A stretch of 64,000 nt of DNA from JAHRAW01 sp963693025 (GCA_963693025.1 OY843749.1:2790001-2854000), one strand, 5' to 3'. Counted from the stretch's first letter, positions 16,503 through 25,502 are shown. Notes: a model not told the origin generated them from the letters alone. A program made the numbers and translations.

Positions 16503-18386
16503 ATGCTAAACCAAACCACATGGTGGAAATACTCGGTGATCGCGCTGGTGTTGGCGGTCGGGTTTTTTTATGCGTTGCCTAATATATTTGGCAATGACCC
16601 CGGCGTGCAGATTCGCGGGGCGCGGGGGGTGGGGATGGAGCGGGCGGCGTTGGAGCGGGTTGAGGGGGCGTTGGCGGAGGCGGGCATCGAGGTCAAGTGG
16701 ATTGGGCGCGACGCCGACGGCATCAAGATTCGCTTCGACGATATTGAGAGCCAGTTGCAGGCGCGCGATGCGGTTGAGCGGGAGTTGGGCGATGGTTATA
16801 CCACCGCGCTGACGCTGCTGTCGGGGGCGCCGGGGTGGCTGACGGATTCGGGCGCGAACCCGATGTATCTGGGGCTGGATTTGCGCGGCGGCGTGCATTT
16901 TCTGCTGGAGGTGGATATGGACAATGCCATCGAGCGCGCGCGCGAGCGTTATGCCGGGGACATCAAGAGTTTCCTGCGCGAGGGCAGTTTGCGTTACCGC
17001 CGCGTGCGCCCCGACCCCGGCGGGGAAATCGAAATCACCCTGCGCGAGGCGGCGCAACTGGAGCAGGCGAGGGACTTGATTGAAGAGCGCCTGCCGGAAC
17101 TGCGCGTGCGCGACGACGACCAGCGCGCCGGCGTGCTGCTGGCGCGTATGGACGACGACCAGATTGCGGAGATTAAGAAGTTTGCGCTGGAGCAGAATAT
17201 GACCGCGCTGCGCAACCGCATCGACCAACTGGGGGTCGCCGAGCCGGTGGTGCAGCGCCAGGGCGACGAGCGCCTGGTGATTCAGTTGCCGGGGGTGCAG
17301 GACACCGCCAGGGCGAAGCGCATTCTCGGGCGCGCCGCCACGCTGGAAATGCGAATGGTGGATGAGGAACACAACGCCGACGCGCTGGAGTCGGGGCAGG
17401 CGCCCGCCGGCTCGCGCTTCTACAAGTTCCGCGACAGCCGGCGCATTCTGCTCTTCAAGCGGGTCATTTACTCCGGCGACAACATCATCGACGCCGCCGC
17501 CAGTTTGGACACGCAAGCCGGCTCGCCGATTGTCAGCATCACGCTCGACGCCGCCGGCGCGCGCATCAACCAGCGCATCACCGGCGACAACATCGGCAAG
17601 CGCATGGCGGTGGTCTATCTGGAAATCACCTCGCAGATTAAACGCGACGCCGACGGCAATGTCGTGCGCGACGAGCAAGGGCAGCCGGTGCGCGTCAGCA
17701 GCAAAATTGAGGAAGTCCTGACCGCGCCGGTGATACGCGACCAGTTGGGCAAACGCTTCCAAATCGAGGGGCTGGACAGCGTCGCCGAAGCGCGCGATTT
17801 GGCGTTGATGTTGCGCGCCGGTGCGCTCGCGGCGCCGGTGGAAATCGTCGAAGAGCGCACTGTCGGTCCCAGCCTCGGGCGCGCCAACATCAGCCGCGGC
17901 TTCACCTCGGTGATGGCGGGCTTCCTGCTGGTGCTGGTGTTCATGCTGGTCTATTACCGCGTGTTCGGAATCGCCGCGACCACCGCGCTGACGCTCAATC
18001 TCGCGTTGATGGTGGCGGTGCTGTCCTTCTTTCAGGCGACCCTGACATTGCCCGGCGTCGCCGGCATCGTGCTGACCGTGGGTATGGCGGTGGACGCCAA
18101 CGTGCTGATTTTCGAGCGCATCCGCGAGGAAGTGCGCAACGGCAATTCGCCGCAGGCGAGCATCCACCTCGGCTACGACCGCGCGCTGTCGACCATCGTC
18201 GACGCCAACATCACCACGCTCATCGCCGCCATCGTGCTGTTCAACTTCGGCACGGGTCCCATCAAGGGCTTCGCGGTCACATTGAGCATCGGCATTCTGA
18301 CTTCAATGTTCACCGCCATCATGGTGACGCGGGCGCTGATTAACTGGTATTACGGCGGCAAGTCGGTGCGGAAGTTGTCAATCTAA
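16503..18386 (+). CDS. secD: Protein translocase subunit SecD
   Basis: Proton-motive-force-driven subunit helping late export through SecYEG. It has 627 residues: one N-terminal transmembrane segment, a large periplasmic P1 domain, the signature NPMYLGLDLRGGVHFLLEV, and five C-terminal membrane segments of the RND fold (VEERTVGPSLG, TVGMAVDANVLIFERIREE with the proton-relay Asp, and FNFGTGPIKGFAVTLSIGI). The ATG at 16503 follows AGGA by five bases. The frame upstream to 16470 lacks any ribosome-binding signal. secF starts one base after its stop. Confidence 0.97.
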   Translation: MLNQTTWWKYSVIALVLAVGFFYALPNIFGNDPGVQIRGARGVGMERAALERVEGALAEAGIEVKWIGRDADGIKIRFDDIESQLQARDAVERELGDGYTTALTLLSGAPGWLTDSGANPMYLGLDLRGGVHFLLEVDMDNAIERARERYAGDIKSFLREGSLRYRRVRPDPGGEIEITLREAAQLEQARDLIEERLPELRVRDDDQRAGVLLARMDDDQIAEIKKFALEQNMTALRNRIDQLGVAEPVVQRQGDERLVIQLPGVQDTARAKRILGRAATLEMRMVDEEHNADALESGQAPAGSRFYKFRDSRRILLFKRVIYSGDNIIDAAASLDTQAGSPIVSITLDAAGARINQRITGDNIGKRMAVVYLEITSQIKRDADGNVVRDEQGQPVRVSSKIEEVLTAPVIRDQLGKRFQIEGLDSVAEARDLALMLRAGALAAPVEIVEERTVGPSLGRANISRGFTSVMAGFLLVLVFMLVYYRVFGIAATTALTLNLALMVAVLSFFQATLTLPGVAGIVLTVGMAVDANVLIFERIREEVRNGNSPQASIHLGYDRALSTIVDANITTLIAAIVLFNFGTGPIKGFAVTLSIGILTSMFTAIMVTRALINWYYGGKSVRKLSI

Positions 18387-18387
18387 T

Positions 18388-19443
18388 ATGGAATTCTTCA
18401 AACGAAAAACGCGCATCGACTTCTTAAGCCTGCGCAAACTCGCGCTGGTGGTCTCCACGCTCTTGTTGCTCACCGGCACGGCGTCGCTGGTCATGCGCGG
18501 CTTGAATTTCGGCATTGATTTCAGCGGCGGCACGCTGGTCGAGGTCGGCTATCAGCAGGCGGTTGAAATTGAATCGGTGCGCGGCGCGTTGCAGCAGGGC
18601 GATTTCAGCGACGCCGTGGTGCAACACTTCGGCACCGCCAGGGATGTGCTGGTGCGCCTGCCGGCGGCCACGGTCGCCGCCGCCACCGCTTCCTCCGACA
18701 CCTCAACCAACGCCGCGCAAATCAGCGAGCGCGTAATCAGCGTGTTGCGCGCGCCCTTCGGCGAAGTGCTTGCCGACGACGATGGCGGCGAGTCGGGCGG
18801 CTTGCAGCGATGCGTCACCGCCGGCGCCGTCGACACGTTTGAATGCCAGGTGCAAATGCGCCGCGTGGAATTCGTCGGTCCGCAGGTCGGCGATGAACTC
18901 GCCAATCAGGGCGGGCTGGCGATGTTGTATGCGCTCATCGGCATCCTGATTTACGTCACCTTCCGCTTTGAATGGCGCTTCGCGGTCGGCTCGGTCATCG
19001 CGCTCGCGCACGACGTTCTCATCACCGTCGGCGTGTTCTCGGTGTTCCAGTTTGACTTCTCGCTGCCGGTGCTGGCGGCGGTGCTGGCGGTCATCGGCTA
19101 TTCGCTCAACGACACCATCGTGGTGTACGACCGCATCCGCGAAAACTTCCGCAAGATGCGCAAGAGCGGCGCGATTGACATCATCAACACCGCCATCAAC
19201 CAAACCCTGCCGCGCACCGTGCTGACCTCGGTGACCACGCTCATCGTCGTGTTGACGCTGTTGATTTTCGGCGGCGAAGTGATTCGCGGGTTTTCAATCG
19301 CGCTGCTGGTCGGGGTGATTATCGGCACCTATTCCTCCATTTTCGTCGCCAGCCCGGTGGTGGTGGCGCTCGGCATCACCCGCGAAGACATGCTGCCGGT
19401 GAAGAAAGAAGGCGAAGACGAGGCGCCCCCAGAGCGGCTATAA
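18388..19443 (+). CDS. secF: Protein translocase subunit SecF
   Basis: Partner of SecD in the SecDF-YajC complex, 351 residues against 323 in E. coli. Six membrane segments are recognisable. The signature NFGIDFSGGTLVEVGY follows the first, and AVIGYSLNDTIVVYDRIREN with QTLPRTVLTSVTT mark the RND-fold core. The extra length lies in the periplasmic domain as an Ala/Thr/Ser-rich segment (about residues 92-110). It is one base from secD, so they are clearly co-transcribed. nrdR follows after 23 bases. Confidence 0.97.
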   Translation: MEFFKRKTRIDFLSLRKLALVVSTLLLLTGTASLVMRGLNFGIDFSGGTLVEVGYQQAVEIESVRGALQQGDFSDAVVQHFGTARDVLVRLPAATVAAATASSDTSTNAAQISERVISVLRAPFGEVLADDDGGESGGLQRCVTAGAVDTFECQVQMRRVEFVGPQVGDELANQGGLAMLYALIGILIYVTFRFEWRFAVGSVIALAHDVLITVGVFSVFQFDFSLPVLAAVLAVIGYSLNDTIVVYDRIRENFRKMRKSGAIDIINTAINQTLPRTVLTSVTTLIVVLTLLIFGGEVIRGFSIALLVGVIIGTYSSIFVASPVVVALGITREDMLPVKKEGEDEAPPERL

Positions 19444-19466
19444 TTGTTGCGCGGAGGTGATGCCTG

Positions 19467-19976
19467 ATGCGATGTCCTTACTGTGCGAGCGCCGACACCC
19501 GCGTGCTTGATTCACGCCTGGGCGACGGCGGTGAGTGCGTCCGGCGGCGGCGCGAATGCCAGTCGTGCGACGAGCGCTTCACCACCTTTGAGCAGATGGT
19601 CTTGCAGATGCCGCAGGTCATCAAGTCCAACGGCAGCCGGGAAAAATTCAGCGAAGCCAAACTGCGCAGCGGCATGACCCGCGCGCTGGAAAAACGACCG
19701 GTCGGCAGCGAAGCCGTGGAAGGGGCGATCAACCGCGTGATGCGCCGCTTCACCCACAAAGGCGAGCGCGAGATTCCGACCGCCCGAATCGGCGAGGCGG
19801 TGATGCATGAGTTGAGCGAGTTGGACGGGGTCGCCTATGTGCGCTTCGCGTCGGTGTATCGCCGTTTCCAGGACATCGACGCCTTCGGCGAGGAAGTGGA
19901 ACGACTCAAGGGCTCGCTGTTGAGCCAGCCGAGCAAGGTTCAACTCTCCATTTTCGGCGGCGGCAAAAAGGGTTGA
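19467..19976 (+). CDS. nrdR: Transcriptional repressor NrdR
   Basis: Nucleotide-sensing repressor of ribonucleotide reductase genes. The 169-residue protein has an N-terminal zinc ribbon (CPYC at residues 3-6 and CQSCDERF about residue 31) and an ATP-cone (VIKSNGSREKFSEAKLRSGM). A strong GGAGGTGATG Shine-Dalgarno lies upstream of the ATG. nrdR stands just before the riboflavin genes, as in E. coli (nrdR-ribD-ribH-nusB). Confidence 0.97.
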   Translation: MRCPYCASADTRVLDSRLGDGGECVRRRRECQSCDERFTTFEQMVLQMPQVIKSNGSREKFSEAKLRSGMTRALEKRPVGSEAVEGAINRVMRRFTHKGEREIPTARIGEAVMHELSELDGVAYVRFASVYRRFQDIDAFGEEVERLKGSLLSQPSKVQLSIFGGGKKG

Positions 19977-19985
19977 GCGGCGCAG

Positions 19986-21236
19986 ATGATTGACGGCGTG
20001 AAGGAATTCGCCCGGCGTCGCCCGGCGCCGGAGGCTACTCAGCCCCCGCCCCGGTCTCGGCGGGCGGGCGAGGTGCGCCAACCCGCATTCCAGTCGGGCG
20101 ACGACGAGCGGTTTATGGCGCGCGCGCTGGCGTTGGCGGCGAAAGGCATCAACACCACCCATCCCAATCCGAGGGTGGGATGCGTCGTGGTCAGCGGCGG
20201 CGAGGTGGCGGGCGAAGGCTGGCACCGCACCGCCGGCGGCGAGCACGCCGAAATCATTGCCCTCAAACAAGCCGGGAAGCGCGCGCAAGGGGCGACGCTG
20301 TATGTGACGCTGGAGCCGTGTTGCCACCACGGTCGCACGCCGCCGTGCGCCGATGCGGTGATTGCGGCGGGCGTCAGCCGCGCGGTGATTGCGATGGAAG
20401 ACCCCAATCCGTTGGTCGACGGCGGCGGGGTCGCGGCGTTGCGGCGCGCCGGAATCGCCGTGACGCTGGGGGTCGGCGCACACACCGCGCGCCGCTTGAA
20501 CCGGGGTTTTGCCAAGCGGCACATCAGTGGCAGGCCGTGGGTGACGCTGAAAATAGCGGCGAGTCTGGACGGCAAAACCGCGCTGGCGAGCGGGGAAAGC
20601 CAGTGGATTACCGCCGAGGCGGCGCGCCGAGACGCGCATAAACTGCGCGCCGCCGGCTCCGCGATTCTGACCGGCGTCGGCACGGTCTTGCGCGACGACC
20701 CGCGAATGACCGCGCGGCTGGACGACCTCGAACGCCAGCCCTTGCGAGTCATACTGGACAGCCATCTGAGCACCCCGCGGCGCGCCAAAATCCTGCAACC
20801 GCCGGGGCGCGTGCTAATCATCACCGCCGCCCAAGGCGATGACGCCGCTCGACTGAGTGACGATGCCGAGCGGCTGAGCGACGCCGGCGGCGGCAACGTG
20901 GAAGTCATCGCCTGCCGGGAACACGGCGGACGGGTTGATTTGCGGCAGGTGATGCGCGAGTTGGCGGCGCGCGAAATCAACGAACTGCTGCTCGAAGCCG
21001 GAGCGCGGCTCAGCGGCGGCATGCTGAAAGCGCAACTGGTGGATGAGGTCGTCGTCTATCTGTCGCCCGACCTGCTCGGCAACGACGCGCGCGGCATGTT
21101 CGACCTGCCGGGGCTGGCGGCGATGACCGACCGCCGCCGCCTGAAGTTTCGTGACGTGCGCCGGGTCGGCGGGGATTTGCGCCTCTCGCTGGATGTCGTC
21201 GCCGATGCCGATGAACCCGCGGCTGATTGCGGGTGA
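19986..21236 (+). CDS. ribD: Bifunctional riboflavin deaminase/reductase RibD
   Basis: Carries out the second and third steps of riboflavin synthesis: deamination of the pyrimidine, then NADPH reduction of its ribosyl side chain. The deaminase domain (about residues 40-165) has the zinc ligands of GGEHAEIIAL and PCCHHGRTPPC. The reductase domain (about 180-405) starts with GRPWVTLKIAASLDGK and contains LLLEAGARLSGGML. The first 35 residues are a Pro/Arg-rich extension, longer than usual. A start at the ATG of FMARALALAA (about residue 44) seems too short. It starts nine bases after the nrdR stop. Confidence 0.96.
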   Translation: MIDGVKEFARRRPAPEATQPPPRSRRAGEVRQPAFQSGDDERFMARALALAAKGINTTHPNPRVGCVVVSGGEVAGEGWHRTAGGEHAEIIALKQAGKRAQGATLYVTLEPCCHHGRTPPCADAVIAAGVSRAVIAMEDPNPLVDGGGVAALRRAGIAVTLGVGAHTARRLNRGFAKRHISGRPWVTLKIAASLDGKTALASGESQWITAEAARRDAHKLRAAGSAILTGVGTVLRDDPRMTARLDDLERQPLRVILDSHLSTPRRAKILQPPGRVLIITAAQGDDAARLSDDAERLSDAGGGNVEVIACREHGGRVDLRQVMRELAAREINELLLEAGARLSGGMLKAQLVDEVVVYLSPDLLGNDARGMFDLPGLAAMTDRRRLKFRDVRRVGGDLRLSLDVVADADEPAADCG

Positions 21237-21243
21237 TGCCGCT

Positions 21244-21906
21244 ATGTTCACCGGCATCGTGCGCTCCCTGGGGGCGGTGCACTCAATCCGCCGGCACGAT
21301 GGTAAGCGCGGCGGCAAGGGCGGCGGTTGTGTGCTGGAGGTTGACTTGGGCGCATTGGCGGCGGGCACAAACCCCGCTCCCGTCTGCGTCGGCGACAGCA
21401 TCGCGGTGAACGGCGCCTGCCTGACCGTGGCAGAGTTGCGCGGGGCGCGCGCCCGTTTCGACGTGTCCCCGGAGACGCTGGCGCGGTGCCTGATTGGCGA
21501 ATGGACTGCGGGCGACCGCCTCAACCTGGAGCCGGCGCTCACGCTGCAAACACCCCTCGGCGGGCATCTCATATCGGGTCACATAGACGGCGCCGGCACG
21601 CTGCTTGCGCGCCGCCGGGCGACGGATTCAGAGTGTACGCGCATGCAATTCGCGGCGCCGCGCGCCATCGGACGGTTGATTGCAAGCAAGGGCGCGATTG
21701 CCGTGGACGGCGTCAGCCTGACCAGCAACGCGGTGTCCGACCACGACCACGGACACGACCATGACCAAACCCGCTTCGATGTCATGCTGGTGCCGCACAC
21801 GCTGGAGGCGACCACCCTCGGCGCGCTTCAGCCGGGCGCGCGCGTTCACCTTGAGGTGGATTCGGTGGCGCGCTATGTGGCGCGGCTGATGGAGGCGGAC
21901 GGATGA
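21244..21906 (+). CDS. ribE: Riboflavin synthase alpha chain
   Basis: Dismutates two lumazines to riboflavin and pyrimidinedione. The start is the ATG of the invariant MFTGIV, seven bases after ribD, and gives 220 residues. Two lumazine-binding barrel repeats are visible: VNGACLTV with GDRLNLEPAL, and VDGVSLTSNAV with LGALQPGARVHLEVD. The second repeat is interrupted by a His/Asp insert (DHDHGHDHDQ, about residue 168) not usual in the family. The stop overlaps the next gene by four bases. Confidence 0.95.
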   Translation: MFTGIVRSLGAVHSIRRHDGKRGGKGGGCVLEVDLGALAAGTNPAPVCVGDSIAVNGACLTVAELRGARARFDVSPETLARCLIGEWTAGDRLNLEPALTLQTPLGGHLISGHIDGAGTLLARRRATDSECTRMQFAAPRAIGRLIASKGAIAVDGVSLTSNAVSDHDHGHDHDQTRFDVMLVPHTLEATTLGALQPGARVHLEVDSVARYVARLMEADG

Positions 21907-23075
21907 GCGGCGGCGCAATCAAGGTCGATTCCATCGAGGATGTCCTCGCCGATTTTCGGCGCGGGGAAATGGTGATTTTGGTGGACGACGAAGACCGCGA
22001 AAACGAAGGCGACCTGTTGGTTGCCGCCGAGTGCGTGACCGCCGAGCACATCAATTTCATGGCGGCGCAGGGCAGGGGGCTGATTTGCCTCACGCTGACC
22101 GAAGAGCGCTGCGCTCAACTGGAATTGCCGCTGATGGTGAGCCGCAACAGCGCGCGTTTTTCCACCAACTTCACCGTCTCCATCGAGGCGGCGCAGGGCG
22201 TGACCACCGGCATTTCCGCGCACGACCGCGCCATCACCGTGCGCGCGGCGGTGCGGCGCGACGCGCGCCCCGAGCATCTGGTGACGCCGGGGCATATCTT
22301 CCCCATCAAGGCGCAACCGGGCGGCGTGCTGACGCGCGCCGGACACACCGAAGCGGGCAACGACCTGGCGCGCCTGTGCGGCTTCGAGCCCGCCAGCGTG
22401 ATTTGCGAAGTGCTCAACCCCGACGGCGGCATGGCGCGGCTACCGGACTTGGTCGCCTTCGGGCAAGCCCACGGCATCCGCATCGGTACCATCGCCGAGT
22501 TAATCGGCTACCGCATGCAAAACGACCCGACCGTGGAGCGCGTGTCGGCGGGCGAGTTGCATCTCCGCCAGGGGCGCTTCGCGTCCTATATCTACCGCGA
22601 TGTGGTCGAGGGCGGGGTGCACATGGCGCTGGTTCACGGCGAAATCGCCGCCGACCGACCGACCCCGGTGCGGGTGCACGTCCATCGCGGTTTGCTGGAT
22701 GTGGTGTGTGAGCCGGCGTCGCCGTGGAGTTGGTCGCTGGAAAACGTGCTGGAGACCATCGCCGCGCAGCCCTGCGGCGTGGTGGTGCTGTTGTCGTATG
22801 ATGAGTCCGCCGATGAGTTGGCGGGGCGGATTGCGATGAGTCGGCGTTCGGCGAAGTCCGCAAAGTCTGCAGAATCCGCAGATGAAGCAGATAATCCCGC
22901 CAATCTTCGGATGCTGGGTGCGGGGGGGCAAATTTTGGCGGACTTGAATGTCGGCAAGGTGATTGCGCTGGGGCGCGAAAAGCGCGCGCACGGGCTGTCC
23001 GGGTTCGGGCTTGAAATCGTCACCTACATTGCCGACCCGCAACAACTGCAAGCGTGGTATCAACAGCATGCGTGA
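21903..23075 (+). CDS. ribB: Dihydroxybutanone-phosphate synthase with degenerate GTP cyclohydrolase II domain (RibBX-like)
   Basis: The first 200 residues are a complete 3,4-dihydroxy-2-butanone 4-phosphate synthase (VDDEDRENEGDLL; ARFSTNFTVSIEA; HIFPIKAQPGGVLTRAGHTEA), making the four-carbon unit for lumazine. The C-terminal half aligns in position with GTP cyclohydrolase II but lacks the C-x10-C-x-C zinc ligands and the RQEGRGIGL active-site motif, so that activity is unlikely. Such RibBX-like fusions are known in proteobacteria that keep a separate ribA. A low-complexity repeat (SAKSAKSAESADEAD, about residue 317) sits inside the degenerate domain. The stop lies inside ribH (eight-base overlap). 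Confidence 0.92.
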   Translation: MSGGAIKVDSIEDVLADFRRGEMVILVDDEDRENEGDLLVAAECVTAEHINFMAAQGRGLICLTLTEERCAQLELPLMVSRNSARFSTNFTVSIEAAQGVTTGISAHDRAITVRAAVRRDARPEHLVTPGHIFPIKAQPGGVLTRAGHTEAGNDLARLCGFEPASVICEVLNPDGGMARLPDLVAFGQAHGIRIGTIAELIGYRMQNDPTVERVSAGELHLRQGRFASYIYRDVVEGGVHMALVHGEIAADRPTPVRVHVHRGLLDVVCEPASPWSWSLENVLETIAAQPCGVVVLLSYDESADELAGRIAMSRRSAKSAKSAESADEADNPANLRMLGAGGQILADLNVGKVIALGREKRAHGLSGFGLEIVTYIADPQQLQAWYQQHA

Positions 23076-23547
23076 ATACACCGGAGACCTGACCAACTGC
23101 GGCGGGCGTTATGCCATCGTCGCCGCGCGCTTTAATCGGCGCATCACCGAGCAACTGCTGGCGGGCGCGGAGCGGGCGCTCGGCGAGCACGGCATTGCGC
23201 CGGATGACGTCGTGCGCGTGTGGGTGCCGGGCGCGTTTGAGATTCCGCTGGCGTGCAAGAAACTCATTGAAACGCCCGGCGGCGGCAAACACTATCAAGC
23301 GATTATCACGCTGGGCGCGGTCATTCGCGGCGAGACGCCGCATTTTGACTATGTCGCCGGCGAATGCGCGCGCGGCGTCGCCACGCTCAGTCTGGCGAGC
23401 GGCGTGCCGATTAGTTTCGGCGTGCTGACCACCGACAATGTCGAGCAAGCGCAACGCCGCGCCGACCCCGAAGCCGGCAACAAAGGCGCCGCCGCCGCCC
23501 TCGCCGCGCTGGAAATGGCGGCGCTGCTGCGCCAACCTCTGGTATAG
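23068..23547 (+). CDS. ribH: 6,7-dimethyl-8-ribityllumazine synthase
   Basis: Condenses the RibD and RibB products to lumazine, usually in icosahedral 60-mers. The 159-residue protein contains the substrate loops ARFNRRITEQLL, WVPGAFEIPLACKK, GAVIRGETPHFDYV (catalytic His) and SFGVLTTDNVEQA. The ATG at 23068 overlaps the ribB stop by eight bases. It is followed within five bases by nusB. Confidence 0.96.
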   Translation: MREYTGDLTNCGGRYAIVAARFNRRITEQLLAGAERALGEHGIAPDDVVRVWVPGAFEIPLACKKLIETPGGGKHYQAIITLGAVIRGETPHFDYVAGECARGVATLSLASGVPISFGVLTTDNVEQAQRRADPEAGNKGAAAALAALEMAALLRQPLV

Positions 23548-23551
23548 CGAC

Positions 23552-23986
23552 GTGGCAAAAAGCGGCAGACACCTCGCCCGCCGATGCGCGATGCAGGCGC
23601 TCTATCAATGGCGGATGACCGGCCAGGCGCCGTCTCAGATCGAAGAAACCTTCATCAAAAACAAACACCTGACCGGCAAGGCGAAGAGTTATTTTCTTTT
23701 ACTTATAAATGACATACCGAAATATATTGAGAAAATAGATGAACTGATTGCCACGCGCCTGGACCGCGACCCGGCGAGCGTGGATTTGCTGGAGCAAGCC
23801 ATTCTGCGAGTCGCCACCTACGAACTCGCCTACGACCGCCAGATTCCCGCCAAGGTCGTGCTGGACGAAGCCATCGAGCTCGCCAAAACGTTCTGCTCGG
23901 AAAACGGCTATAAATATGTCAACGGCGTGCTGGACAAACTGGCGCACGATGTCCGGGGCGGCACAATGGATGCGCCGGCGGCTTAG
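23552..23986 (+). CDS. nusB: Transcription antitermination protein NusB
   Basis: RNA-binding factor that, with NusE, forms the rRNA antitermination complex on boxA. The GTG at 23552 gives 144 residues, starting VAKSGRHLARRCAMQALYQW, typical of the family. DRDPASVDLLEQAILRVATYEL and IPAKVVLDEAIELAKTF are conserved. Codons 47-68 (23690-23755) are unusually AT-rich for this genome (KSYFLLLINDIPKYIEKIDELI). The stop codon lies inside the first unit of a 20-base tandem repeat. Confidence 0.94.
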   Translation: MAKSGRHLARRCAMQALYQWRMTGQAPSQIEETFIKNKHLTGKAKSYFLLLINDIPKYIEKIDELIATRLDRDPASVDLLEQAILRVATYELAYDRQIPAKVVLDEAIELAKTFCSENGYKYVNGVLDKLAHDVRGGTMDAPAA

Positions 23987-24047
23987 CGGATGCGCCGGCG
24001 GCACAGCGGATGAGCCGATGGCTCAGCGGATGAACCGGCAACCGGGC
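23968..24047 (+). repeat. 20-base tandem repeat at the nusB-pgpA junction
   Basis: Four head-to-tail 20-base units beginning GGATG: 23968-23987 and 23988-24007 differ only at three positions near the end (CTTAGC/CACAGC), 24008-24027 has a few changes, and 24028-24047 is degenerate. The first unit contains the nusB stop, and the third the pgpA start. In many gammaproteobacteria thiL occupies this junction. It is absent here. Confidence 0.85.
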
Positions 24048-24530
24048 GTCCGGCGACCCGACCGGCGTGACCTGTTCCAAAGCCCGGCGAATTTTCTCGC
24101 ATTCGGCTTCGGCGCGGGTCTCGCCCCGCTCGCCCCCGGAACCGCCGGCACCCTCGCCGCCATCCCCTTCTTCCTGCTACTACACCCGCTCGACCCGCTA
24201 CTCTACGCCGCCACCGTCGCCGCCGCTTTCGCCCTCGGCATCCCACTATGCGCCCACGCCGCCCAATCCCTCAACACCCCCGACCACCCGGCAATCGTCT
24301 GGGACGAAATGGTCGGCCTGTGGGTCGCGCTATGCTTCATCCCCTTCTCCTTGCCCGCCGTGTTCCTGGCCTTCGCGTTGTTCCGCCTCTTCGACATCCT
24401 CAAACCGTGGCCCATCAACGTGTTAGACCGCCGCTTAACCGGCGGCCTCGGCATCATGCTGGATGACTTGGTTGCCGGTATTTTTGCGAATGGGGTGGTG
24501 AGGTTGTTGTTGCCGTATTTGCCGGGGTAG
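24018..24530 (+). CDS. pgpA: Phosphatidylglycerophosphatase A
   Basis: Inner-membrane phosphatase converting phosphatidylglycerophosphate to phosphatidylglycerol. The 170-residue protein has the N-terminal FGFGAGLAPLAPGTAGTLAAIPFFLLL, the catalytic IVWDEMVGLWVAL with its Asp-Glu pair, and FRLFDILKPWPINVLDRRLTGGLGIMLDDLVAGI. The ATG at 24018 lies in the tandem repeat. An in-frame ATG at 24033 would do as well. It is the last gene of the riboflavin-nusB operon, followed by a palindromic element. Confidence 0.94.
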   Translation: MAQRMNRQPGVRRPDRRDLFQSPANFLAFGFGAGLAPLAPGTAGTLAAIPFFLLLHPLDPLLYAATVAAAFALGIPLCAHAAQSLNTPDHPAIVWDEMVGLWVALCFIPFSLPAVFLAFALFRLFDILKPWPINVLDRRLTGGLGIMLDDLVAGIFANGVVRLLLPYLPG

Positions 24531-24540
24531 TCCGCAACTC

Positions 24541-24775
24541 GTCATTCTCGGACGGTAGAAAATCGGGAGCCGCCCCAACTTCGTCATTCTCGAATGATAG
24601 AAAAATAAGGAGCGCAGCGACTATATTTTTCATCACCTTCGGGAATCTCCCTAAGACTACCGTGAATTCCAACAAAGCCCGTGCCAGTCTTAGGGAGATT
24701 CCCGAGGACGCAAGTGTCCGTAAGCCGCCGCAAGAAGAAGCGCGGCGGCAACGGACACTAACGCTCGAGAATGAC
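24541..24775. repeat. Dispersed palindromic element 6 (b-a', doubled left end)
   Basis: Two left terminal repeats occur in series (24541 and 24583), both leading into b-type sequence. The second continues through the box pair to a right a arm with the altered loop CAAGAAGAAG, also seen in element 1. Downstream to 24840 come degenerate half-units with AATGACGAAGTAGT repeats, and then a strongly C/A-rich stretch before the HNH gene. No gene in this 383-base gap. Confidence 0.8.
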
Positions 24776-24913
24776 GAGGTTGTTGTGAATGACGTAGTAG
24801 TGGCGAATGACGAAGTAGTCGCGAATGACGAGTACTCATAATTTATGCTAAATTCCCGCCAACTCAATCAACCCAACCCCAACCCACCACCCAACCCCAA
24901 CCCCAAAACCACC

Positions 24914-25501
24914 ATGTTCGCCCCCACTCAACCCATCCTCAGAACCGACACCTCCGGTATGCCGTTGGAGTGGGTTGACTTCAAGCGGGCGGTTACGTTG
25001 CAGTGTCTCGGGCAGGTGGCTTACTCCTGCGGCTCGAATTCTATGCGTGTTCGTGGCGGGTTGAATCGGGTTAGTGGGCGGCGGAGTTGTATTGATGTGA
25101 ACTCCATCATCGCCACGCACGGCGACAATCATGCGGTGATGAAGATGCGCGCGAGTTATATTCCGCCGTTGCATAACCTGCCGTTGTTTCAGCGCGATGG
25201 TCATATCTGCCTTTACTGCGGCGGTCGGTTTTCGCGCGGGCGGTTGTCGCGTGACCATGTGACGCCGCTCAGCCAGGGCGGCGCCGACAGTTGGAACAAT
25301 GTCGTGACCGCGTGCGTGCGTTGCAACAACCGCAAAGCGGGCGGCACGCCGCAGCAGGCCGGGATGGAATTGCTGGCGGTGCCGTTCACCCCGACGCACG
25401 CCGAATACATCTACCTGCAGGGGCGGCGCGTGCTTGCCGACCAGATGGAATTCCTGCGCGCCCATTTTCCGCGTTCCAGTCCACTACATTTGCGAGCCTA
25501 A
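24914..25501 (+). CDS. HNH endonuclease
   Basis: A 195-residue protein with a C-terminal HNH nuclease domain: zinc-binding CLYCGGRF, the DHVTPLSQGGADSWNNVVTAC core (Asp-His and Asn) and the second zinc pair CVRCNNRK. The N-terminal half (about 80 residues) resembles the region found in stand-alone bacterial HNH proteins of the McrA-like group. The frame is open to an ATG at 24845, but those 23 residues are an Asn/Pro-rich artefact of C/A-rich DNA, so the ATG at 24914 is preferred. Its stop is one base from the next gene, so they share a transcript. DNA target and role are unknown. Confidence 0.87.
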   Translation: MFAPTQPILRTDTSGMPLEWVDFKRAVTLQCLGQVAYSCGSNSMRVRGGLNRVSGRRSCIDVNSIIATHGDNHAVMKMRASYIPPLHNLPLFQRDGHICLYCGGRFSRGRLSRDHVTPLSQGGADSWNNVVTACVRCNNRKAGGTPQQAGMELLAVPFTPTHAEYIYLQGRRVLADQMEFLRAHFPRSSPLHLRA

Positions 25502-25502
25502 T

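Noticed and set aside
16506..18167. Long open frame of 553 codons antisense to secD
   Set aside because: Arises from GC-rich codon bias in secD. It is Gln/Arg/His-rich with no domain, and secD on the other strand is certain.
19443..21244. FMN riboswitch at the riboflavin genes
   Set aside because: Gaps between nrdR, ribD and ribE are only 7-23 bases, too short for the aptamer.
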